The notes: generated from the sequence alone by a model not told the origin. A DNA stretch of 64,000 bases from Bacillus sp. FJAT-27445 (GCF_001510665.1 NZ_LMTI01000008.1:36336-100335); one strand, 5' to 3'. Counted from the stretch's first letter, positions 26,093 to 34,266 are shown. A program made the numbers and translations.

Positions 26093-27424
26093 TTAACTTT
26101 TAATTTCATCTGCAATCGTGGGTTCTACAAGATCTTTTCTTCTATAAACATTTAAAATGAGTCCTAAAACAGCAGCGTAAAAGAGTATTGCACTGCCTCC
26201 ATAACTAATAAAAGGCAGAGAAACTCCCATTATCGGCACGACTCCAAAGCTCATCAAGATGTTCCAGGCAGTAGGAACCGCAAATAATGTAGCACCACCA
26301 ATTACGATCAATCTCCCATACAGGTCCTTTGTTTTAAACGCATTTTTCGATATCCTTGAAATAAATATCAGTAGGATTAAACAAAGAACGATACCGAATG
26401 CCCAACCAAGAGAATAGACGAGGAAGGGGAAAGAAAAATCTGTATGTGCTTCTGGCAACATTTTGAAATTCAAATCGTTGGTAAGTCCGTGACCGAACCA
26501 TCCCGCTTGTGCAAGGACATTTCTAGCTGCCACATACAAATATCCTGCTCCATTTGGATCGGCAGTTGGGTTTATAAAAGCAGATAGTCTCGTAAACAAA
26601 TAGTCTTGTTTTGAGGTCATAAAGAACATAATAATGAAAATGGTACCAGCCAATAGGTTTGTTAGAGACAAATTTACAGCTAATTTCTTTTGGATTCGAG
26701 CGAAAGCAAACATCGCAAGTGTACACAGAAAGTAACTAATACTCATCATAAAGTCTGCCACCATCATGTAAAGCATGATGGGAGTCCAAAACAAGACAAG
26801 AAGGAAACCTTGTTTTTTCCAACTCTGAAACTCATTAATCTTGTTAAAAATACCAGCCCATGCAAGAAAAAAGAAAAACAAGCTCAACATGGTGCCATCG
26901 ACCATCAGGCCTGGGAGGGAAACCCACTTCTTTGCTCCGTTGACCATAATTCCAAATAAATGGAGATATAAATGAATCAGCAAGCCGCCAATATAAAAAT
27001 ACATCCAAAAGTTCTTTAATTTTTGGTAATCAAAGAAAAGGAATCCAATGATTACAAGAACAGAAAGTGTGTACCAAATCGCCTGCCGCCACATAAAATG
27101 GGTACTTGATAAGGAGAAATCAGGAATTCCATCAATTAATGGAAGAAAACTAAGGCCAGCAAAAATAACAAATAAAACAATCAAAAGCCAATCCATTTTT
27201 GGCTTATGGAGTGGATTTAAATTCTCTCCAATAGTAAATGGATTTCCCATTTCTTGAATGGCCTTTTCATCTGCATCCTCTTGAGAAAATCCTCTCTTTT
27301 TATAAGATTGACTCAACTCTTGCAGATGATTAGTAAGCTCTTTTTTTATCTTGTTGTGTGCTTCCTTAGATTTTACTTTGGACATTACTTTACTTAAAAA
27401 TTCTTCAAATTTGGGAGAACTCAT
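26093..27424 (-). CDS. FtsW/RodA/SpoVE (SEDS) family protein with N-terminal cytosolic domain
   Basis: 443 residues. The first 75 form a cytosolic helical domain with 'HNKIKKELTNHLQELSQSY' and 'EDADEKAIQEMGNP', of the permease-prefix/DUF1700 kind often attached to regulated membrane proteins. About ten membrane segments follow with SEDS features: 'PEAHTDFSFPFLVYSLGW' and 'GVSLPFISYGGSA'. SEDS proteins polymerise lipid II glycan strands with a partner PBP. Its start overlaps the upstream PadR-like gene by four bases. An envelope-stress role follows from the ECF sigma gene at the head of the operon. Confidence 0.85.
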   Translation of the reverse strand: MSSPKFEEFLSKVMSKVKSKEAHNKIKKELTNHLQELSQSYKKRGFSQEDADEKAIQEMGNPFTIGENLNPLHKPKMDWLLIVLFVIFAGLSFLPLIDGIPDFSLSSTHFMWRQAIWYTLSVLVIIGFLFFDYQKLKNFWMYFYIGGLLIHLYLHLFGIMVNGAKKWVSLPGLMVDGTMLSLFFFFLAWAGIFNKINEFQSWKKQGFLLVLFWTPIMLYMMVADFMMSISYFLCTLAMFAFARIQKKLAVNLSLTNLLAGTIFIIMFFMTSKQDYLFTRLSAFINPTADPNGAGYLYVAARNVLAQAGWFGHGLTNDLNFKMLPEAHTDFSFPFLVYSLGWAFGIVLCLILLIFISRISKNAFKTKDLYGRLIVIGGATLFAVPTAWNILMSFGVVPIMGVSLPFISYGGSAILFYAAVLGLILNVYRRKDLVEPTIADEIKS

Positions 27425-27855
27425 AAGGACGCCTCCTCTAGTAAGTGTTTAAGGGATAACTCTTGTTTTGAGTTATCTTGTTTATAGGTAGCTAAGTATT
27501 TTTTTCCTTTGGAATTTAAGGAGTAATATTTCTTTTTGTTTATCCATTTTGAAGTAAGAATTTCTTTATTTTCTAGTAGATGTAGAAGTGTATAAAGCTG
27601 CCCTTCATTTTTTTGGAAAGTACGTTCACTTTTTCGAAAAAGTTGGGTAGAAATATTGTAGCCATCCTTTGATTCATGCTGAACCGATTCTAATATAGCT
27701 ATGATGGTTTCTATCTTCCAAGAATGAAATTGTGATTGAGATTGTCTCATACGAATGGATTCTTTCACCGCATTTTTTCTTTCATTGGAAAAAGAAAAAT
27801 CCTTGAAAATTGATTTTTTCATTGAACTCTTCAGGTTAGTAAATGGATCATTCAT
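27421..27855 (-). CDS. PadR-like winged-helix regulator (144 aa)
   Basis: After a 45-residue polar N-terminus, 'WKIETIIAILESVQHESKDGYNISTQLFRKSERTFQKNEGQLYTLLHLLENKEILTSKW' follows the PadR winged-helix plan (helices, then 'GQLYTLLHLLE' in the position of 'GTLYPLLxRLE'). The wing is 'KKKYYSLNSKGKKYL'. It sits between the sigma gene (3-bp gap) and the SEDS gene (4-bp overlap), so it is made together with both and may modulate the operon or sense the SEDS N-terminal domain. Confidence 0.75.
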   Translation of the reverse strand: MNDPFTNLKSSMKKSIFKDFSFSNERKNAVKESIRMRQSQSQFHSWKIETIIAILESVQHESKDGYNISTQLFRKSERTFQKNEGQLYTLLHLLENKEILTSKWINKKKYYSLNSKGKKYLATYKQDNSKQELSLKHLLEEASL

Positions 27856-27858
27856 CTC

Positions 27859-28410
27859 CTAAACCTCCTCGATCATCTTGTCTTTTAATAATTCTTTCGC
27901 CCGCTTTAATCTTGTTTTTATTGTATTGATATTTACTGTCGTAATCTTACTTATTTCAGCTAAAGACAGTTCTTCATAATAATGCAGAAATACTACTTCT
28001 CTGTACTTTAGAGGTAAATTCATGACAGCATTTGTTAAGTTGTTTTCTTCACTATTCGAGATAATCTCCTCTTCAACCTGTTTTGATTTCGAAGGTATAT
28101 AATCCAAAATTTTATCGTTAAGCGTTATTTTGCGATAATGCCAGCTTCTTAAGTAGTCCTTACAATGATTACTGGCAATACGATATACCCACGTTTTTAT
28201 TGTTGACTGCTGATTAAACTGATTTAACTTTTCATAACACTTTAAAAATATCTCCTGCGTTAAATCTTCTGCTGTCGCTCGATTTTTTACATATGTATAT
28301 ACGAGATGCAGAATATCATCGCTATATTCATGCATTAGTTGATCAATTATCTGCTCTCTCTCATCCAGCATACTTTCATCTGTCACCGCCAGTTGTTTTA
28401 GTCCATTCAT
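27859..28410 (-). CDS. ECF-type RNA polymerase sigma factor (183 aa)
   Basis: Sigma region 2 is seen in 'LVYTYVKNRATAEDLTQEIFLKCYEKL' and 'STIKTWVYRIASNHCKDYLRSWHYRK'; region 4 in 'LPLKYREVVFLHYYEELSLAEISKITTVNINTIKTRLKRAKELL'. No anti-sigma gene is linked; the partner genes are a PadR-like regulator and a SEDS protein. An ECF-style promoter just upstream (AAACC-N16-CGTC) suggests positive autoregulation. ATG follows GAGGGTGA. Confidence 0.92.
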   Translation of the reverse strand: MNGLKQLAVTDESMLDEREQIIDQLMHEYSDDILHLVYTYVKNRATAEDLTQEIFLKCYEKLNQFNQQSTIKTWVYRIASNHCKDYLRSWHYRKITLNDKILDYIPSKSKQVEEEIISNSEENNLTNAVMNLPLKYREVVFLHYYEELSLAEISKITTVNINTIKTRLKRAKELLKDKMIEEV

Positions 28411-28437
28411 CTAGTTATCACCCTCTCACATATTATA

Positions 28438-28462
28438 GACGTAGCTAACCTTCATCTGGTTT
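28438..28462 (-). promoter_or_regulatory. Candidate ECF autoregulatory promoter
   Basis: On the minus strand AAACC, 16 bases, CGTC: the pattern used by extracytoplasmic-function sigma factors of Bacillus (sigma-M/W/X type). It is placed about 28 bp before the sigma gene start. Confidence 0.6.
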
Positions 28463-28516
28463 GAAAAAATAAAAGATTTTTATGACCATCTGTAATCTAG
28501 AGTATAAATGGAAAAA

Positions 28517-28542
28517 GGAACAACCTCTTATCAGATTGTTCC
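28517..28542 (-). terminator. Upstream terminator-like hairpin
   Basis: A 7-bp GGAACAA/TTGTTCC stem followed on the minus strand by CTTTTTCC. It would end transcripts coming from the VOC gene at 28795-29193, insulating the ECF operon. The stretch 28543-28690 shows no gene. Confidence 0.55.
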
Positions 28543-28690
28543 AAAATGTTGTAGGTAGGTTAGATGGCTTATAAGACTACTTATTCGACTAATGATACCT
28601 TACTTCTCAGAAGGAACTGCAATGTCAACAGCTCCTAAATTCAGTATTACTTATCGTTGTAAATCTGCATTTTCCTGACGCTACCCCTTT

Positions 28691-28772
28691 TTCAACTATC
28701 CTCCCCTTTAGCTTAATACGGAATTCAACAAAAATAGCGTTAATCCTCCTGGATCAACGCGAGTGGTTGAAT
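28691..28772 (-). repeat. Hairpin element copy A (best example)
   Basis: A first module TTCAACTATCCTCCCCTTTAG is followed by a nested palindrome: ATTCAAC (28723-28729), GCGTTAATCC/GGATCAACGC stem with a TCCT loop, and GTTGAAT (28766-28772). The outer boxes are exact complements. On the minus strand it ends in a T-rich tail, so it also serves as terminator for the VOC gene. Confidence 0.75.
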
Positions 28773-28794
28773 ACGCCATTATTTTTACAGGATG

Positions 28795-29193
28795 TTATAT
28801 TTCAACATTGCCTAATATGGTTCTTATTCTCTCATTTTTCTCCTTTTCACTGATGTATTCAAAGAAGCCAAGTTGGTTTCCCCAAGGATCAGTAAATGTT
28901 GCCCATTTTACAGGTACCTCTTCTCTAGAGTAGATTTCAAACGAATCGACATTCAACTCCTTAATCATCCTATTTCGTTCAGTTTCAATAGAAGATACAC
29001 CAAGGCGTATTGGTCCACTACCTTTGGATGCTGTACCTTCGGCAACCTGGAGCCAGCAACCTGGAATTAGCTCCCATTCCGCAAAACCTGCGTGAGGGGT
29101 ATAATCAGGTCCTTTATTTAATAATGTTTTATACCACCTTTCCCCTTCTTCAAAATTAGATACGCGAACTTGATAGGTCATCTCATAAATCAT
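28795..29193 (-). CDS. VOC-family (glyoxalase-like) protein (132 aa)
   Basis: Two VOC modules: 'MTYQVRVSNFEEGERWYKTLL' at the N-terminus and 'KWATFTDPWGNQLGFFEYI' at the C-terminus, the latter with the DPWGN turn and Glu ligand. The ATG at 29193 is preferred, as AGGGGG lies at a suitable distance; a GTG nine bases upstream is possible. Function open (lyase, dioxygenase or resistance type). Ends into a hairpin element. Confidence 0.82.
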   Translation of the reverse strand: MIYEMTYQVRVSNFEEGERWYKTLLNKGPDYTPHAGFAEWELIPGCWLQVAEGTASKGSGPIRLGVSSIETERNRMIKELNVDSFEIYSREEVPVKWATFTDPWGNQLGFFEYISEKEKNERIRTILGNVEI

Positions 29194-29276
29194 TACTGTC
29201 ACCCCCTGTAATAAAGACCCATTTCTATGTATTTCGTTTAATTAATTACATATTCCTTCTTAAGCTGACCAGCCCG

Positions 29277-29573
29277 TTAGTTGAAGAAGGGTGCTAAAAT
29301 TAGCATTATTACTGACCAAAGAATCAGAGAAATGCCAACTTTTTTCGAGAGTTTTACCTTACCTGCTCCTTTGTAAAATCCAGAAAATTGAAGTTTATTT
29401 TTATACAAAACAAAAATTAAGATAAGGATCGATATTCCAACTAACCAAGCACCATTGGTATTATCTACATTTATTCCAAAACTCGCATATATTAACTTTA
29501 CGAACGCTCCTATTAAACCACCAAGAATGAGAAGTATTACTATAACTCGAATAAATTCCAAGATTACTCTCAA
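29277..29573 (-). CDS. Small membrane protein (98 aa)
   Basis: Three hydrophobic segments (about residues 7-28, 42-60 and 78-95) joined by short basic loops such as 'KNKLQFSGFYKGAGKVKLSKK'. No known family. The region around its stop codon reads CCCGTTAGTTGAAGAAGG, an outer box of the dispersed element, so element and gene end overlap. Confidence 0.55.
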   Translation of the reverse strand: MRVILEFIRVIVILLILGGLIGAFVKLIYASFGINVDNTNGAWLVGISILILIFVLYKNKLQFSGFYKGAGKVKLSKKVGISLILWSVIMLILAPFFN

Positions 29574-29662
29574 TTAAGCTCATTCCCTTCCGAAATCCAA
29601 CAATAAATTCCCGAAAATCAAAATTCACACACTAAACTTATTGCACTGAATTTCCATAAAAA

Positions 29663-29765
29663 TCCATATCCTTGTTCAACTAAACTCCCCGTAGCTGAAT
29701 AAATCAATTTTGAAAAATACGGTAAATCCATCTTGGATAGAGCACCCTATATTCGAAAAGGGTTA
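29663..29765 (-). repeat. Hairpin element copy L (degenerate, two modules)
   Basis: GTTCAACTAAACTCCCCGTAGCTGAATAA is the first module (split: box TTCAACTA, box TAGCTGAA). It is followed by GGTAAATCC-ATCT-TGGAT and a CACCCTATATTCGAAAAGG end matching copy C. It ends 10 bp before the stop of the next minus-strand gene. Confidence 0.5.
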
Positions 29766-29775
29766 GGTTTTATTT

Positions 29776-29967
29776 TCAGGATACTCCAACAATCAATGAT
29801 GCGAAGGTAACAATAATCAAAGTGAAAGAAACCACAAGCCATAGTGAGTTTATACCGGTATTTTCTTCATTTTTTACCTTCTTTAAGATTGAGACTAAAT
29901 TTAAACAAAAAACAATACTATATAGAGGTAATAAATAAAAACCAATTACTCCAAATATTTGAATCAT
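29776..29967 (-). CDS. Small two-pass membrane protein (63 aa)
   Basis: Two hydrophobic segments flank 'SILKKVKNEENTGIN'. The ATG at 29967 follows GGAAGTGAT; an ATG 15 bases upstream is less well placed. Unknown function; one of several tiny membrane genes in this stretch. Confidence 0.5.
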   Translation of the reverse strand: MIQIFGVIGFYLLPLYSIVFCLNLVSILKKVKNEENTGINSLWLVVSFTLIIVTFASLIVGVS

Positions 29968-30148
29968 TAAGATCACTTCCATTTATAAGACTAACCAAAT
30001 TTTAACATATGTACTATGGGTGACAGATACTTTATATAAATTCTTTTCATACAAAGTCTCCTAGGGCACGAGAAGAGTGAAACCACACGGATTTATTCCC
30101 AACTAAGTGGTAGGCTCAGGCAGGATATCAAAAGTATTTCTAAACAAA

Positions 30149-30173
30149 GAGCAACGCCCCTTATGCGTTGCTC
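30149..30173 (-). terminator. Terminator after the VOC gene
   Basis: A perfect 9-bp GAGCAACGC/GCGTTGCTC stem, followed on the minus strand by TTTG. It lies 57 bp past the VOC stop. The rest of 29983-30148 shows no gene. Confidence 0.6.
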
Positions 30174-30230
30174 CCCTGCTCTCGTATCCGCTCTTTAATT
30201 ATAATATTTTACAATTGTGACCCTAGTTGT

Positions 30231-30614
30231 CTACTCTTTGTATTGAAAACCAATCTCCCAATGGAAACCAAATGGGTCAACCAAGCGTCCCACCCGCCAA
30301 CCGTGTGCATCTTGCACAGGAAAAACTTCTGATGCACCACCAGCTAGAGCTTTCTGGAATACCAAATCTGGGCTTTGCACTGTCAAGATCATCCGAACTG
30401 CATTGCAGTTTTCCGCTCCAGTATCTTCACTTACCCAGAATTCCGCCCCGCCTACTGCAAGCCTTGACACTATAGCACCACTTTGATCTTCTATATGATA
30501 GACTTCCTTTGCTTGAAAAGCACTTTTGTAAAATTCGACTGCTCGTTCTCCATTACGTACCGACAGCCAAGGAGCTATCGTACAGACTAACGAAGAAATA
30601 TCTGTCTCCTTCAC
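30231..30614 (-). CDS. VOC-family protein, PhnB/YdcJ-like (127 aa)
   Basis: 'IAPWLSVRNGERAVEFYKSAFQAKEVYHIED' at the start and 'VGRLVDPFGFHWEIGFQ' at the end are the two halves of a glyoxalase fold of the PhnB-like subgroup. The GTG at 30614 is chosen because AGGAGG lies nine bases upstream and would be inside the coding region of longer forms. No catalytic role can be assigned. Confidence 0.8.
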   Translation of the reverse strand: MKETDISSLVCTIAPWLSVRNGERAVEFYKSAFQAKEVYHIEDQSGAIVSRLAVGGAEFWVSEDTGAENCNAVRMILTVQSPDLVFQKALAGGASEVFPVQDAHGWRVGRLVDPFGFHWEIGFQYKE

Positions 30615-30765
30615 GTCAATCAACCTCCTATTCCCAGATTTCAATAGCCAAACAATTAGTTTACGTCTTACATTATAAACTACAATCTAATCAGATAGTC
30701 CTATCTTCTACCTTCTTTGCAATCGTGGTCGTTATTAGATGGATTACCTTTTATCCTCAGACGTT

Positions 30766-30826
30766 GTTGTACTAAGCTCCCGTTATTTGAATAAGAAAAA
30801 GCGATCCTTCTTTCGGAAAAGTGACT
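30766..30826 (-). repeat. Hairpin element, first module only
   Basis: TTGTACTAAGCTCCCGTTATTTGAATAAG repeats the outer-box module (box ACTAAG, box TTATTTGAATAAG), then AAAAAGCGATCC. It lies directly against the DUF3934 stop codon on its 3' side. Confidence 0.4.
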
Positions 30827-30988
30827 TTACCTATTGCTCGTGGAGTCATTTTCAACATCCGTTTTTTTAATACCTTTACTTATATAAGGTTTTGCACTCT
30901 TTTTCTTGTTTGCACCAGCCTGCCAACGATTCCAACCCTTCTTGTCTGTTCCTCTTCCTGTTCCGCCTTTTCCTTTAGCTTTACTCAT
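30827..30988 (-). CDS. DUF3934-family small basic protein (53 aa)
   Basis: A 53-codon gene with ATG preceded by AGGTGA at five bases. It reads 'MSKAKGKGGTGRGTDKKGWN', then 'RWQAGANKKKSAKPYISKG', matching the DUF3934 family of Bacillus, known for its GGTGRGT..KGWNRWQA core. Very rich in Lys and Gly, probably nucleic-acid-associated, though no function is established. The region from 30989 to 31450 holds only hairpin element copy B and A+T-rich sequence without a gene. Confidence 0.75.
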   Translation of the reverse strand: MSKAKGKGGTGRGTDKKGWNRWQAGANKKKSAKPYISKGIKKTDVENDSTSNR

Positions 30989-31093
30989 AAAATCACCTCA
31001 TTCTTATTCTAGGTTGAGTTACCTATCTAGTTCTAGTTTTCGTATTTACTCGGTTATTAACCAAGTTTACCCATACTAGTACGTATCGTTTTT

Positions 31094-31183
31094 AAGCTAT
31101 CCTATCCTTTAGCCCTATAAGGAATTCAACAAAAAAGGTGCTTTTATCCTTTTGACAAAGCCATTCCTGGATCACAGACCCGT
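31094..31183 (-). repeat. Hairpin element copy B (degenerate)
   Basis: A first module ending TTTAGCCCTATAAGG, then ATTCAAC, an A-tract, GGTGCTTTTATCC and a diverged right arm (TGGATCAC, ACCCGTTTG). About 10 bp appear inserted in the loop. No gene ends right at it, so it may mark a lost gene. Confidence 0.5.
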
Positions 31184-31450
31184 TTGTTTTAAAAGAATGC
31201 CAAACAACAAGTTCATCTCAATAAGAGAGGCGTGCAGTTTCGTTTCCTTTTAAGCTTAAATCCTTTTCAAATAAATTAATTTAAATTATAACACTGATAC
31301 GAAAGTTACTAAATTTCGTAATTGTAATTGCTTCTTAATGAAACCCTCTCTCCCTCACATTTGAGCATTAGGCTTATTCAACTATCCTCGTTCAGCAAAC
31401 CCATTTTTAAGGTTAAATGACAAAGTTAATGTTACATTTATTATAGATTG

Positions 31451-31467
31451 TTAAGAACCGTTCTTAA
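31451..31467. promoter_or_regulatory. Perfect 17-bp palindrome upstream of the epimerase gene
   Basis: TTAAGAAC-C-GTTCTTAA, 8-bp arms with one central base, about 70 bp before the start codon. It could be an operator. A TATTAT box at about 31440 may be part of the promoter it overlaps. Confidence 0.45.
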
Positions 31468-31537
31468 AGTAACGAATAAGTTTGGCTGAACAAAGCTTTG
31501 AAAAGTTTAAAGAGCGAAAGACTAACGGGGTGGTCTT

Positions 31538-32422
31538 ATGAAGAAAATTGTATTGGCTGGCGGAACAGGTTTTATCGGTGAGTATCTTAAAAACCGATTC
31601 AGTCAATTAGGTTTTGAGGTAATTATTATATCAAGGCAAAATCACACTGTTTCATGGGAAGATAGACATGGCATTGTCGATGCTTTGGAAGATGCGGAGC
31701 TTCTTATCAACCTCGCTGGAAAGTCTGTCAATTGCCGATATAATGAACAGAACAAAAATGAAATAATGAAATCAAGGATGCTTACTACCTCAATCCTCGG
31801 AGAGTGTATACAATTATGTAACAACCCGCCTAAGACATGGATGAATTCGAGTACCGCAACCATTTATCGCCACGCAGAAGACCGCCCTATGACAGAAGAG
31901 AATGGCGAAATTGGCACCGGTTTTTCTGTTGATGTCGCTAAGAACTGGGAGAACACCTTTTTCTCTTTCACATTGCCTAAAACAAGACAAATCGCATTGC
32001 GCATTGCTATCGTTCTCGGTAAAGATGGCGGCGTGATGTTGCCTTATCTAAATTTAGTAAGATTTGGTCTCGGGGGTATTCAAGGGAATGGAAACCAAAT
32101 GTTCAGTTGGATTCATATTGAAGATTTGTTTCAAATTATCCTTTTCTTAATCGGAAGGGAAGATTTGGATGGGGTATTTAATTGTTCTTCTCCAAACCCT
32201 GTTTCGAATCGTGAATTTATGAAAGAGCTGCGGAATGCCATGAATGTCCCGTTTGGTCTTCCTTCGCCCAAATGGTTGTTGGAAATGGGGTCATTGTTCA
32301 TAAACACTGAAACGGAATTGGTATTGAAGAGCCGATGGGTTATTCCAGAACGGTTGCAAAAGGAAGGTTACACTTTCTCATTTGAAAGTCTTGATAGCGC
32401 CCTGAATCAGATTTTAAAGTAA
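31538..32422 (+). CDS. NAD(P)-dependent epimerase/dehydratase-like protein, TIGR01777 family (294 aa)
   Basis: An extended short-chain dehydrogenase. The Rossmann start 'KKIVLAGGTGFIGEYLKN' has the GGTGFIG nucleotide motif, 'MNSSTATIYRH' lies where the catalytic Ser/Tyr segment is, and 'FSWIHIEDLFQIILFL' is typical. The C-terminal 'NAMNVPFGLPSPKWLLEMG' matches the DUF1731 tail of YfhF/SDR39U1-type proteins. Their substrate is unknown. Plus-strand gene among minus-strand neighbours; GGGGTGG upstream of the ATG. Confidence 0.87.
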   Translation: MKKIVLAGGTGFIGEYLKNRFSQLGFEVIIISRQNHTVSWEDRHGIVDALEDAELLINLAGKSVNCRYNEQNKNEIMKSRMLTTSILGECIQLCNNPPKTWMNSSTATIYRHAEDRPMTEENGEIGTGFSVDVAKNWENTFFSFTLPKTRQIALRIAIVLGKDGGVMLPYLNLVRFGLGGIQGNGNQMFSWIHIEDLFQIILFLIGREDLDGVFNCSSPNPVSNREFMKELRNAMNVPFGLPSPKWLLEMGSLFINTETELVLKSRWVIPERLQKEGYTFSFESLDSALNQILK

Positions 32423-32475
32423 AACTCGAACTTTCTTGATATTAATGTGGAAATGCCCCATATACTCGAATGCTA

Positions 32476-32712
32476 TTAAAAAGGCATTATTCCCGAGGGG
32501 ATAACGCCTTTTCGTCTTTCTTTTTCTTCAAACCAATCAGCGAACCTGAACGCCAATTGTCCGGTACCACACCCTAAATCAAGCATTCGGCCATTACCAT
32601 CGAGGGAAAACTTATCTATTAAATACCTTATTAAAGATGCTGGATATATTGGCCTGTAACGTGAATAATACCAAGCTGTATCCTTGAACAATTCATCACC
32701 ATAATCTGTCAT
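32476..32712 (-). pseudogene. N-terminal fragment of a SAM-dependent methyltransferase
   Basis: The frame begins 'MTDYGDELFKDTAWYYSRYR' and continues 'PIYPASLIRYLIDKF' and 'GRMLDLGCGTGQLAFRFADW', i.e. the entry region and SAM motif I of a class I methyltransferase, normally about 250 aa. After 'FADWFEEKE' the remaining codons are just the hairpin sequence and the stop, so roughly two thirds of the enzyme are missing. It cannot be active. Confidence 0.7.
32480..32511 (-). terminator. Hairpin that ends the truncated methyltransferase frame
   Basis: AAGGCATTATTCCC/GGGGATAACGCCTT stem with a short loop. It has the A-tract/GGC..ATCC style of the dispersed elements. It may serve the epimerase gene on the plus strand (TTTTCG follows) and stands exactly where the methyltransferase homology stops. 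Confidence 0.6.
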
Positions 32713-32737
32713 TAACAATACAACCTCTCTTATTTTC

Positions 32738-32785
32738 AAAAAGGTTCCTTCATTCTTCTTGGATTAACGCCCGCTAGTTAAATTG
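32738..32785 (-). repeat. Hairpin element copy J (degenerate)
   Basis: TTTTCAAAAAGGTTCC..TTCATTC, TTCT, TGGATTAACGCCCGCTAGTTAAA. The right box overlaps the stop codon of the neighbouring SnoaL-like gene. Confidence 0.45.
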
Positions 32786-33190
32786 CATTCTCTTTATATT
32801 CTCTATTGGAATTCCTGCTTCTATATAACTTCTTACCAATTTCCAATCATTAGAACTATCTTTTTTAAAGGTCTGGAAAAATAAATTTGCTGAATTTAAA
32901 CGCTCTCCTTTTATGAGAATCGTTGCAGATATGATAACCAACATCTCATCGGCTCTTAACGGAATAATAGAAATTAAGTTCAATTCCCATTGGGCGTTAT
33001 TTTCTTTAACAAAATTAAACCCTTGTTCCCAACCAAGCATTGATTCTTCAAACCCAAAATCAACAATCTCATCCCCCGTAATTTCTCTTCCCTTATAATT
33101 ACTTGATAATAAATCCCTAATTTCTGTTAATGAGGAAGAACGCCAAGCATCTAAATAAGAGTCTAGAAATTTTCTAAATTGATTATCCAT
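32774..33190 (-). CDS. NTF2/SnoaL-like protein (138 aa)
   Basis: 'FRKFLDSYLDAWRSSSLTEIRDLLSSNYKGREI' followed by strands 'MLVIISATILIKGERLNSANLFFQTFKKDSSNDWKLVRSYIEAG' fits an NTF2-like fold of the kind used by SnoaL and DUF4440 proteins. No catalytic residues can be picked out. ATG with AGGGGG upstream. Its stop codon lies within element copy J. Confidence 0.6.
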   Translation of the reverse strand: MDNQFRKFLDSYLDAWRSSSLTEIRDLLSSNYKGREITGDEIVDFGFEESMLGWEQGFNFVKENNAQWELNLISIIPLRADEMLVIISATILIKGERLNSANLFFQTFKKDSSNDWKLVRSYIEAGIPIENIKRMQFN

Positions 33191-33243
33191 AATATCCCCC
33201 TAATCTTTTTTATCATTAATTCTATCTAACAATGTATTATTCC

Positions 33244-33316
33244 TTTATTGATCTACCTGGCCCGTTGGCTCAATAAAATATTAAATAAAAAAGGCGGTTA
33301 ATCCAGTGCTTTTATT
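33244..33316 (-). repeat. Hairpin element copy K (degenerate)
   Basis: First-module box CCCGTTGGCTCAATAA, then an A-tract and GGCGGTTAATCC. It runs into the end of the VanZ-like gene, whose stop lies inside it. Confidence 0.4.
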
Positions 33317-33936
33317 TTAAATTTTTCACCAGTTTTGATGATAAGAACATAAATCAGGTAGCCCAAAACAACACCTATTACATTACAGATAACATCATCA
33401 ATATCAGTAACTCGTCCCCATCCACCGCCAAAGGATTGTAACAACTGAAAAAGTTCAATAGTTACGGACATTGCTAAACCCAGAATAGTAACTGTTTTTA
33501 AATCTTTTATCTTTTTACTTACAATTGGCACTAAAAATCCGAATGGCATAAATAATAAAATATTTCCTCCCACGTTCCTAACAATAAGAGAAATCATAAA
33601 ATAAACATCGCCTTCATAAGCAGTTCCAATCTGACTTATATCCCTAATAATTGATACAATGGGCACAACATTTATCGAGCGGAAAAGATTTTTATAGTCA
33701 TTCTCAAACCCTATTGGTATAGGGAATAAGGTAACAGAAATAACCAAACAAATGTAGATGCCAAACACTAACTTCAAAATTTCCTTAAGCCAGTATATTT
33801 GTACTTGGTTCCTGTACTGCCATCCAATAAAAATGGAACGAACAATAAGATAGATTAGGACTCCTAAGACAACAAAAAAACTGCCATTAATCAAAATCAA
33901 TCTCTTCCAACCCCTATTTCTTATTACTTTTCCCAC
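33298..33936 (-). CDS. VanZ-like membrane protein (212 aa)
   Basis: Five or so membrane segments with VanZ-family landmarks: 'LFRSINVVPIVSIIRD' after the second segment, 'VGGNILLFMPFGFLVPIV' and 'SVTIELFQLLQSFGGGWGRVTDIDDVICNVIGVVLGY'. VanZ confers low-level teicoplanin resistance in its namesake; chromosomal relatives are of unknown function. The GTG start lacks a strong ribosome binding site, so the start is uncertain. Confidence 0.85.
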   Translation of the reverse strand: MGKVIRNRGWKRLILINGSFFVVLGVLIYLIVRSIFIGWQYRNQVQIYWLKEILKLVFGIYICLVISVTLFPIPIGFENDYKNLFRSINVVPIVSIIRDISQIGTAYEGDVYFMISLIVRNVGGNILLFMPFGFLVPIVSKKIKDLKTVTILGLAMSVTIELFQLLQSFGGGWGRVTDIDDVICNVIGVVLGYLIYVLIIKTGEKFKIKALD

Positions 33937-34220
33937 CCTTATTTTACCATATAATCACTTAACTAACCTGCTCCCTTTAGCTCTATAAGGAAAAGCTTCC
34001 AGTTCAATAGCAGCCGTTTTAGAGTCTTCCGCATGACAGTATTTTAAAGGATTATCTTCATGTAAAATTCCATAAATAAGGGGAGTAATGTGTGTATATC
34101 ACCGGTACACATCTTACACCGGCAGCAAAGCAATTTATCTCAATGCTGGATCAAAAATTCGCCTAAGAAATTGATATTAAGTTAAAAAAGACTCTCAGTT
34201 TCCCTTTGAACATGAAACAA

Positions 34221-34266
34221 AAAAAGCGCACTGCCCCTTAAGTACCAAGGGTTTTTGGCGCTTTTT
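34221..34266. terminator. Isolated bidirectional hairpin
   Basis: AAAAAGCGC/GCGCTTTTT with inner CCCTT/AAGGG pairing. It lies 130 bp past the DUF4240 gene. The remainder of 33937-34397 holds a weak copy of the element's first module (33957-33990) and no gene. Confidence 0.6.

Noticed and set aside
28543..28690. Short minus-strand frame with TTGACATTGCAG-type start
   Set aside because: The few codons show no protein-like pattern; treated as intergenic.
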